This document shows positions 55,562-64,000 of a DNA stretch of 64,000 nt, one piece after another. The notes beneath the pieces are model-generated. The model did not search any database, had not been told where the DNA came from, and saw only the letters and a program-made list of their open reading frames with translations. Position 1 is the first letter of the stretch, and each line of letters starts with the position of its first letter. The DNA lies in contig CM040121.1 of assembly GCA_022559845.1 (NCBI GenBank), positions 568,404,140 through 568,468,139 on the forward strand. The letters are read 5' to 3'. The translations under genes were made by a program, and so were the position numbers. This DNA comes from Amorphophallus konjac. Its lineage: Eukaryota > Streptophyta > Magnoliopsida > Alismatales > Araceae.

Positions 55562-57473
55562 AATGCCTTTTGGGCCTCACGTGGGGTGCGCTATGAGGCA
55601 ATTCCTACCTCCCACGCAGATCCGGCTACCCCCCTTCTAGGATCTGGTTACCACCTTAGCTGGCATCTAGAAGCGCCAAGGTGCTTCTCCTCCTCACCAC
55701 CCCAGCCTATGTACATGGAGGAATGGCTTCGGGAGAAGCCTTGCTGGCCTCTTCAGGTTGGCTCTTGGGAGCCACGTGCGGAAATCCAACTCTCCCTTAT
55801 CACTTTATCCATCTCCACCTCCTCTTCCTTATCACCTCCTCTTCTTTATCCTCCACCTCATCCACGTGCTCAAACCCCCACTGCCTTCCTCTCCCTCTTA
55901 TCCTCCCTCACGCCAGCACTATAAATACCCCCTAAGGGGGTTTATGCAGGGTGGGCATTTGTGCGTATGTGTATTGATGGAAGTGAAATGGGGTGTGGGC
56001 GTCGGTGTGTTTTCTTTAGCCATGTGTGATGTGTGTGTGTACAGTATGTACACAAGAGAGATGATTAAGAGAGAGAGAGGAAGAAAAGAAAAGAGATCTT
56101 GGGAGTATCTCTAGTGATTCCAGGGAGATTTTGCTGGCCGATCTGGAGGTGATGCTAGGTTGGTGTATGCGGGGTGCGGTACGTGTGCAAGAATGTCTTG
56201 CACTGATAAACGCGTACAAATGTGCTTTGCACATGGCAGACGTCTACACAGAAATATCTCGTGTATGTGTGATATTCGCGTCTCATGCATAGGTATATCC
56301 CATGTCGGGGGGTAAGCTTATAGTAAGTGTGTGCATCTTTATGTAAGAGAGAAGAGAGAGATAGCAGCGCCCGTAGAGATATCTCTCTTGTTCTCTCTCC
56401 CCTTCTCTCTCTCCTTGTTCTCGCTCGTTGTAAGTCGGATGAGAACAACGAGGATAGCGCATCGATCGTGAGACTGCGCTCAAGTAGAGGTCACAGAGTT
56501 ATGTACTTTGGTGACGGGATCGGAAATGACTACGGAGGGCCATCACCATTGTCTTGGGGACTTGCAGAGTGGACCCACTGGGTATTCTCACCCCGACTCC
56601 ACTCGAGCACATCGACTCCGCCATTAGGTACGTACGTTTATTTTATTTTATTTTATTTTATTTTATTTTATTTTTTATAAGTATGCATGCCGTCTTCGAA
56701 TTTCGTAGACACGTACGATATTATGCTTCTGCTGACACGATGACGATGATGCGTGTGTCTACCGCTGACAAGGTATAACCTTGTACTTTGTTTGAATATG
56801 ATTTTTGTAATCATATATTGACTCGGGGGTTATCAACAAATGGTATCAGAGCCGATGGTTCGTCTTGGTTCTGTGGATTTAATGTAAACGTGATATTATG
56901 ACATGTTGGTCAGCGGTCTAGATGTCCCCTCGTACTCTAGTTAACGTGCAGATAACTATAGCGTGATGTTTGCCTATCGAACTCCTAGCACAAAAGTTGT
57001 GATATGGGACATCGAGAGTGACGACGGCGATGACAACGGACTGTGGTCCTCATTTTGGGAGAAATGGCTTTGTTCCGAACAAGCAGACGGCAAGTTCCGT
57101 ATGAAAAAATGTGGCTCCACGGCATTGTATGAAAGTCCGAGAGTACTCCGAGTACCTCGGCAAGCCTCCCCACATCAATGGCTCGCCGGTTGGCACTGCC
57201 GCCATCACAACTGCCATACTAGTGGCAACAATGGACCTGCCTTTGGCTCCGTCTACATTTTCCGCGAGAGCTATCGGGTAGGCCATTCGGCTGCTTACAT
57301 CAGTGTTATGATGGCAGCAGATGCTAACACACTGAGCAAGCGGCCGCAGCGGCGATGGGACTACGTAGCAACTATACTGTATGTCGCTACTATTTTAACG
57401 ACTGCCAAGCAATAGCAGCAACGAACCTATCTGGCGCTCCATTTACATTTTCCGTAGGAGCACCAAGGTAAGT
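55562..57473 (+). mobile_element. LTR end, primer site and start of the internal region of an unidentified LTR retrotransposon (V)
   Basis: A TATA box CACTATAAATACCCCC is at about 55918. An LTR-like end, GGGGGTTATCAACA, is at 56838, with TGGTATCAGAGC (initiator Met tRNA primer site) at 56841-56852. A (TTTTA)n tract lies at 56637-56671. A 150-codon ORF at 56963-57415 has no recognisable domain. The LTR start and a 3' LTR were not found. Confidence 0.6.
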
Positions 57474-60024
57474 TGTAATGCCCCGGATTTTTCGGACATT
57501 TTGCGAATCTGGATCCGTGGGTTTCGGATCAATTTTGGGGCCCCCGGAGCGCGTTTTGTGTTTCACGCGTGTTTTTCTCTGACGAACCTTCATAACCCTG
57601 TGTAGGGCGAACCGTTGCGTTCTCCTACTCCGGGACCGTACCAGCGCGTTGAGCGTGTTCCGAGGATCGAGGAAATAATTTTTCCTAATTTTCCTCATTT
57701 TTCACATTTTCTGGATTTTCTATAAAAACCCACCCTTTTTCTTTTTCTTTTCTTCTCCTTTTCTTCCTCCCCTTCCAACGGCCGACTCCTCCCCTCTCTT
57801 CCTCTCCCGTGCGTGGACGCGGCAGCGACCCTCCCCCCGGCTGCAGACGACGGCGAGGTGACGGCGCGGCGACGACGGCGGCGGCGAGACGATCGTGGAG
57901 GCGTGCGGAGCTCTTGGGAAGCTCATGAGGAACGGGGGTTTCAAGCGAAGTTTTGAAGATCGGCGGCGATCCGCAGCGTTTAGGGCGACCCCGAGGTAGG
58001 GTGACGGATCCTTAGCTCATTTACTGTCTTCCCCGCGATTTCTAGGCCGAGAGGAGGTCGAGAGGGCTTCATTTGAGCCGGGGAAGGGAAAACCATGCTT
58101 TGGGGTTTGAGCGCCGGATCTATCGTTTTAATGCGTTATTTTGTGGTTTGATGGCATCAAACTATGCCTTGGGGCATGGGAAAGAGCTCCCCCTTTGTTT
58201 CCCCTTCACCTCGGGGTGATTGGGGCATGGAATGGCATTTTTGGGCCATTCCCGCCGTTCTCGATTTTTCGGAATAAAAATAGTTCTTCCAGGAACCATT
58301 TCTATAAGAGGCGGCCCTAGATGGGCCGTTTTCTGAGCTGGAGTGTCAGCAGGGTAAGCGGTCACGCGATAGACCGTCGAATCCCAGCGGCGGCCAGGCG
58401 GCCGACCCCTACCCTCGTGGGGCCAACGTGACTCCCGAGGTGTTTTGACCGTTGGTTTTCGACCGTTGAACAGTTTTGGGGACTGGCGGTCATGAGGTGG
58501 CCGTTTTAATCCCCTTGACAGTCCCAAGGGAGACCGTCTTAAGCCCACGGTCATGAGGTGACCGTTTTACCCCTTCTTGCAGTTCCAAGGCGTAACGGTC
58601 CCAAGGAGACCGTTTTAACCCTGAGTCTGCCATGAGTGGACCGCTTCTGTTTTGAAAGGTCGGTAGGAGACCGTTTTCCTTCTTGTTGAGTGGCGGCCTA
58701 TAGGGGACCGCCTGGTCTCCTTCTGCGGTCCAGAGCGAACCGCCTCTTCTTTGGGCGGTCCAGCATATGACCGTTTTTACCAGGGACGGTCCAGTGCGGA
58801 CCGCCACCTGTGTTCTGTCCGACCGGAGTTCGTTTCTTGCCGATCCTAAGCCCGGGTGAGTGGACCTTGATCCCCGTGCTGACCTACGGTCCGACTGATG
58901 CTGGGCATCATCTGCGGGCTGTGTGTGGGTGCCGTGGGGACCCGGGATGTGGCGTAGTTCGGCGGGTGTCACCGTGAGTCGATGTCGGTACGAGGAGCTG
59001 TCCTTGTATTTTGTCCGATTCAGGCGTTGTTTATCGTTGGCTAGAGAGTCTACTTCTTCAGTGACCTTCCACTAATCGTAACCTTCTGACACGCGTGTGG
59101 TCCCACCAAGGAGTGGTGGCGAGGCTACCCGAGAGAGACGGTTTTAGGCTGGTTGCCGTGGGCCTCCCACTGTGGCGGCTCGAGTCCGGGCCGAAAGGAA
59201 GAACCAACTAGAGGGCCTGACTTAGCGCAGTCAGTCAGTGTGTGCACACGTGGTCGGGGACTTCGGACGCGTGCTGACGAGCACGACCCCGACATGACCC
59301 TAGTCAATGTTATTTGTGTGTGTCTCAGTTTCCGCCTTGGGCGTGTAGGGAGACATTGCGGCACGGTGTAAGTCATCAGGGGACGCGTCCGGCTGTGCTT
59401 CTAGTGGGCGGTACTCCTGTCCTTGTCAGGTAGTGACTCTTGGTTTCCTGCCACGTTGCCTTGGTTCTCGTGCCATGTGGTCGGTACTAGACATAGCAGA
59501 GCTTTTCCGTTTACTTATTCTTGTTGCTCCCCGTTCTACGTCTTGCTGGTTCCCGCTTTAGCTTCCTCCCGCGCAATTCCTTGTGTTGCGAGGTAGGGGT
59601 CCGAGTGACCCCTACTGAGCCTTTTGTTATGAGGCTCATTCTCTGCGTTTTCCCGTGGTTTCAGGTGACACGAGCCTTCTGAGGAGCGCTTCTGAGGCTC
59701 AGCGTGGTTCTACTGCCCAGGGTTAGTCGCTAGTTGCCAGAGCCGGGATATGCCCCGTGTAGTTGTACCCTTCTTTCTTGACTGTACTAGTTGTGGACTA
59801 CTGTTATATTTTAGACTGTTGTTATATTGTGGACCATGTAATTTGCTTAATGTTATTTATTATTTCTTCCTTATTCATATAAATTGTGTAGTTCTGCAAT
59901 TATTTTAGATTCTTATATATTTCCACACCATCCCTTTAACCCTTCCGAGTCTTCGGACTCGTGGGTGGCGGTTCAAGATTCGAGTTATCGGGCCTTCCCG
60001 ATGTTCGGATCTCGAGTCGTTACA
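57474..60024 (+). mobile_element. Solo LTR of the Z (Tekay) family
   Basis: It begins TGTAATGCCCCGG and ends GAGTCGTTACA, with TAAGT on both sides (57469-57473 and 60025-60029). It aligns with both Z LTRs and contains the parts each of them has lost, so about 2,550 bp is the full LTR length. Confidence 0.92.
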
Positions 60025-60043
60025 TAAGTCGTCTGGCTGCGTG

Positions 60044-60620
60044 TAGGGATGTCAATGGATCAGGTTCGGCTCGGGTAGACCAATACCATACCCTATCTGT
60101 GAAAAGTTTACTAATACCATACCCGGATAGTACCCTATTATTTTCGCGGGTATGGATACGGGTATATCCGTCACGGATATGGATATATCCGCGGATATCC
60201 GTATCCGTCCATAAAGCATGAGTCCACATTCACATCCAAAGAAATGTGAGATTTATGAGAATGAGAAAAAAAGAAATCCGGTCAATTCTTTCCTTTGTAA
60301 AATAATTTTTATGTTTTATAAAAACATCCTTATAATTTTAGCAAGAAGTCTAAACTCACAAGCTCAACAAGACGGGCAAGTGGGCAACGGATTGGGTTCA
60401 TGTCAAAATCATAGGCCTAACATGCACAATAAGTTATTAAGAGCGGGTTCGGATCGGGTACAGGTTTAGGTGCACTAAATCCATACCCTATCCGAATATG
60501 AAACGGGTATTTTAAACGTATCCGAACCCGAATCCATATCCGTTTATTCGGGTATTACCCGACCCATCACGGGTCAGGTAATGCGGGTAATCAGGTTTGC
60601 GGGTATTTTTGACATCCCTA
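60044..60620. mobile_element. hAT MITE, 577 bp
   Basis: The terminal inverted repeat TAGGGATGTCAA is perfect, and the 8-bp target-site duplication GCTGCGTG (60036-60043 and 60621-60628) is exact. The interior is rich in GGATATCCG-type palindromes and has no ORF. Confidence 0.93.
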
Positions 60621-60628
60621 GCTGCGTG

Positions 60629-61300
60629 CACCAACGCTGCGACAACAACGGATGCCGACATGATGGACTTAGTGACTACTACGGTGGTGGCCTATGCAAC
60701 AGCTAGTGTCTCACTCGTGTGCACCAACGTGTCAAGTGGAGATGTAGCAGGTAAAGGTGGGCAGTGACAAGTACCTATGGGTGACTACAGCGCGATCTAG
60801 CACAAGGCTTAGGTTACGCCGTAGGTTACGTTAAACCGCTGTTGGGACGGATTAAGGCGAAGCATATCTCACTGCCAGTGGGTAGAAAGAGATGCCGACG
60901 ACCGTGGATGAGTGTCCAGCACCGCTTCATATGATCAGTGGCACAGTAGTGTTCGTAGTCTACTGAATATGATCGGTGGCACAATAGTGGCCATATCCCA
61001 TTGGACACCTCCTTCACTGGCTGTGTCCATAGCGGTGAATGAACCCATCGGGCTGACCTGGCTAGCACTCCGTGAACCATGTTATGGATGGGTTCTATAG
61101 ACCAAATGGAAGTTCATTGCGCTATTCTGAATAGTGGCATGAACTTCGTGGGACAATAGGTCAAGTACCGGGGCACGTCTATTTGTTTAGTACTATGGGA
61201 CTTTATGAGTCTAGCGGCCTTGGGGGTCTATATGGGGGTTACACACAGGAACCTGGGGTTCCGCCATGCACCACCTCTAAAACTTACACTGATAACCCCC
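60629..61300. other. Unassigned, possibly internal DNA of V
   Basis: Moderate GC content and no coding similarity. GATCAGTGGCACAGTAGTG and GATCGGTGGCACAATAGTG form a short direct repeat at about 60936 and 60970. Confidence 0.35.
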
Positions 61301-61860
61301 TGTTGAACCAATTTGTTATCCCCTCAAAGCAATTAGGAGAAAAGATACCCAAAAGTGGTTAAATTCTGTAAGGAATTTGAATTTCCACAATACACATGGT
61401 GAGTGAAATGGGTGAGAAAGGTGAAGTCATTGACATGAAAACCCTCCCACCTAGTAAACAGTATTGAGCACAAAAGCACCAAACCACACGTGGGGAACGT
61501 CAAATTCCCTTCCTTCATGAGGGAAATAAACAGTTGATGTGCTATTTATAAGGGCTGCCCCCTTTTAACCTCCCCCATAGGGGATTTTAGGACCGGATCC
61601 ACCCATTTTGCGGGGGGTTGCCCCGAGTCCACCCCCCTTTTGGGGGTTTGCCCCAGGTCCCCACCCCTTGGGGGGTTTGCCCCGGGTCCACCCCCCAAGG
61701 GGGTGTTTTTGGCCCGGGTCCACCCTATACACCAAATTAAAGGGTTTTTGGGGGCCTGGTTAAGGTTAAAATGGGCTGATTAAGCCTTAAATGGGTGTTC
61801 TACCCTGGTTAACAAGCAGTGCAAGAAGAAAAATCTTCCAAGCAATTCCCAAATCAATAA
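61301..61860 (-). repeat. LTR-like segment with G-rich array and TATA box
   Basis: A 25-30 bp array of GGGGTTTGCCCCGGGTCCAC type (61600-61740) lies just upstream, on the minus strand, of CCTTATAAATAGCAC (about 61545). The lower end reads GGTTCAACA on the minus strand. This is the same layout as the X and Y LTRs, but no target-site duplication supports exact ends. Confidence 0.45.
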
Positions 61861-62060
61861 CAGCAGCTACGATGGCAGACACACCAGCGGCAATGGCAGC
61901 ACAATAACAACAAGATCAGCTATAACAGCAACACACAATAATTGTAACAGCAAGACACAATTGCTGCAATAGCAACAAACCAAATTAGTAGCTGCCACAA
62001 CATCATATAACAACTGCAACAGCAACCTTAGATAGCTGCAACAGCAGCAAACAACTTGCC
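61861..62060. repeat. CAA/CAG-rich simple repeat
   Basis: Irregular runs of AACAGCAGC and AACAACAAG words, between the LTR-like segment and the gag remnant. Confidence 0.75.
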
Positions 62061-63567
62061 GCGTTGGATCGGGCGGAGATGCCCCGACAGTTAGGGTTGG
62101 CTCTAATTGAGCAACAACTCGAGAGACTTGCCTTGACCTTCTCATGGCTTGCAGGGGTTGGTTGAGGTCTTCCTGAGCGTCCTCCGGCTGCTTGTCAGTG
62201 GAAGAGACATAGCAAGTGAACACTCTGACGATGTCATCTGTCATCTGGGCCGCTCGCTTCTTCTTCGACAGGTGCCACCCTGGCTTCGGCGTTCCCCTAG
62301 CCTGTCAAAAACAGACACTCGGGGCATAGACTCTCGCTCAAAGCAGTCCTCACCCGAGTGCACCGGGCTAGCCCAGGGGGAAGTCGGGCGTACTGGCTTG
62401 GTCGTTCCACGGCGCTTCCGCCCTGGTTGCCGGTGAGTCCTTGCCTCGTGAGAGGTTGAAGACTCCACTTGTTGATGAGTAACCCGACTCCGCGCTTACT
62501 GTAATTCAGGCTGGCGAAGGGCCTTTTCTGATCTGGTCCGTCTGATAGCTCGGGCCTCCTCCTTGGTGACCCAAATGTTTTCCATTTGGAGCTGTCGCTC
62601 CTCAATTGAGTTGCCCTCAAATCTGACCTTGGGGACTGTCGCCCTGGACCGAGGCGCGGCAAAGTTCTTCACCTTCGCCCCTTCCTCCCAGACCTTCCGG
62701 AGTAATTTGAATCCTTTGGAGGTAGAATGGTGGGGACCTGCCGATCCCGGGCCACAACCGGCTCGCCTCCCTCGAGCCGGATGCGGACGTCTCCAACAAG
62801 TACAGTCTTGTCGGAACGTGAAGTGGCGGCTGTCGAGAGTGCTTTGTTACGCGCACATCATTGCACCCGTTGAGCAGGGGGGGCCGTCTCGAAACAGCTT
62901 CCATGATGGCGACGGTGGCGCTGTCCCCGTTGGGGAGGAGCGACGTCGGCAGTAATTTGGTTGACCGAGAACACCCGGCCAACTGGGTGGGCTGAAGGCC
63001 TGACACCTCCAGCTGTGCGCTTCTTAATGGCCTGCCTGCCGAGGCCTGTAATTGGCGTCGAGGGCCTAACACCCCCAGACTTGTTGTAGTATTTGGCCGA
63101 CCTGACTCGGCATGTTGCAGAAGTAGAGGGCCTGACACCCCCAGACACTGTCTTCTTAACCGGGCGGACCCGGCTAGCAGCAGGAGTGGAGGGCCTAGCA
63201 CCCTCAGCAGATGTCTTCTTGGCCGGGTAGACCCGACCAACAGTAGCAGGGGCGACTGCGTTGCCCCCAGCGACCGACACTACCCCCAAGAAGAAGGGGG
63301 AGCCGACAACCGGAGGGAAGTCGCCGAATGCAATAGGAGTTGCCAGGTAGCCAAACCTGGCGTGATTAGCAACAACCTGCGGTCCATAAGTCACCGCCGC
63401 CATTGTCGCCGTCGTGATGCAAGTGAGTGCTGGAAGCAGCAAAAGCGAAGTGTTCTCCTCTTCTCGTCCTGTAAGAGGGAGAGGGGTGATGAGAACCTCG
63501 GGGAGGTTTAAGCCTTCTGTTGACAAGAAGAAGAAAGGCGGGAAAGGTCCCACCGGGCGTGCCAATC
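62061..63567 (-). pseudogene. gag-region remnant of Ty3/gypsy element W
   Basis: The minus strand reads from the LTR end into GATTGGCACGCCCGGTGGGA, the leader seen after the LTR in many plant Tat-like elements. The first long frame runs to 62858. It has YGPQVVANHARFGYLATPI and then four ~22-residue repeats containing GGVRPST and RVRPVKK. Further down, in other frames, ERQLQMENIWVTKEEARAIR and MPRVSVFDRLGER look like gag. Several frame changes and stops break it. No protease, RT or integrase follows. Confidence 0.55.
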
Positions 63568-64000
63568 TGTTTTAGGACAAGGTTGACATCCCCCTTTTTT
63601 TTACCCGGGTGACTTTGCAAGAAGTCTTATATTTTTGTTTTGGGTTTGGGGGTTCCTCTGATCATGGAATGGACTCTCTCTGAGGAGGTAAGGGTCAACA
63701 TGTGGGGGCTACACAAGTGGCCAGTGCAGTGTCCATTTCATGGGGTGCGCATCGTACCAGACAATTAGGGTTCGAGTGCTGGACCTTTCCCTACTGACCG
63801 CAGTCAGTGTTGATTTACATCGGCATAACGTCCGAACACCCTTGTTTAATTGTCAACAATAAGGCCTAGAATTTCTCTCCAAGGTTCTAATCGAGGACAC
63901 ATCAGCATAGGTAGCTTGCATCGCACTTTTGACTCCTAGTGGGTGAACATAAAATGTATGAGGGGTAGGGCTTGGATAAGACCAGGTTGAACAGGGCAAC
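63568..64000 (-). mobile_element. 5' LTR of element W, cut by the window edge
   Basis: On the minus strand the LTR ends CCTAAAACA at 63568, directly before the leader. It holds the shared core 190-290 bp from its end. Its start lies beyond 64000. Confidence 0.6.
63755..63856 (-). repeat. Shared ~105-bp LTR core, copy in W
   Basis: Minus-strand copy. It ties the solo X and Y LTRs to an element that still has an internal gag region. Confidence 0.82.

Noticed and set aside
62617..63240. 207-codon minus-strand ORF overlapping the W gag frame
   Set aside because: It runs in another frame over the repeats and gives low-complexity Leu/Arg/Ser sequence. Only its downstream end might belong to the gag region.

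Overview
The window reads as nuclear DNA from a flowering plant with a large, repeat-rich genome. Everything recognisable is plant-type: Ty3/gypsy retrotransposons of the Tat and Tekay lineages, long solo LTRs, hAT transposons, and small spliced plant exons. No prokaryotic or organellar gene organisation is visible.

The unifying feature is one host gene on the minus strand. Six short exons (52606-52738, 52345-52455, 52162-52258, 51598-51680, 40551-40616, 7654-7809) join in consistent phase and encode consecutive parts of the nuclease half of DNA2 (JHS1 in Arabidopsis), the replication helicase/nuclease. Two introns have been blown up to about 11.0 kb and 32.7 kb by transposons. The 5' exons lie beyond the right edge and the helicase half beyond the left edge, so nearly the whole window is intron of a single gene.

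Layout. 1-7.26 kb: a decayed Tat-type element (T1, minus) with an antisense ORF. 7.65-7.81: DNA2 exon. 8.43-10.77: solo LTR of family X. 10.93-36.31: a second Tat element (T2, plus) whose left end has been rearranged. Its pol gene is split by two long solo LTRs of family Y (14.85-18.56 and 19.46-31.36); the second Y is itself split by a Tekay chromovirus (Z, 21.29-29.82). 36.42-40.38: solo LTR X. 40.55: DNA2 exon. 41.22-50.28: X-type LTR holding a 6.7-kb hAT transposon (42.23-48.92). 51.6-52.74: four DNA2 exons. 53.01-55.56: X-type LTR. 55.6-57.5: end of another LTR element with a tRNA-iMet primer site. 57.47-60.02: solo LTR of the Z family. 60.04-60.62: hAT MITE. 61.3-64: LTR-like DNA and the gag end of a further Ty3/gypsy element (W, minus).

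None of the mobile elements looks fully competent: each coding region inspected has stops, frameshifts, missing domains or altered catalytic residues. The less expected signals are a core of about 105 bp shared by the LTRs of at least three families, two non-autonomous hAT elements that each carry a pair of convergent tRNA-like promoters, a hAT element with a second BED-finger gene, and an LTR duplication that carries its target site and flank with it.
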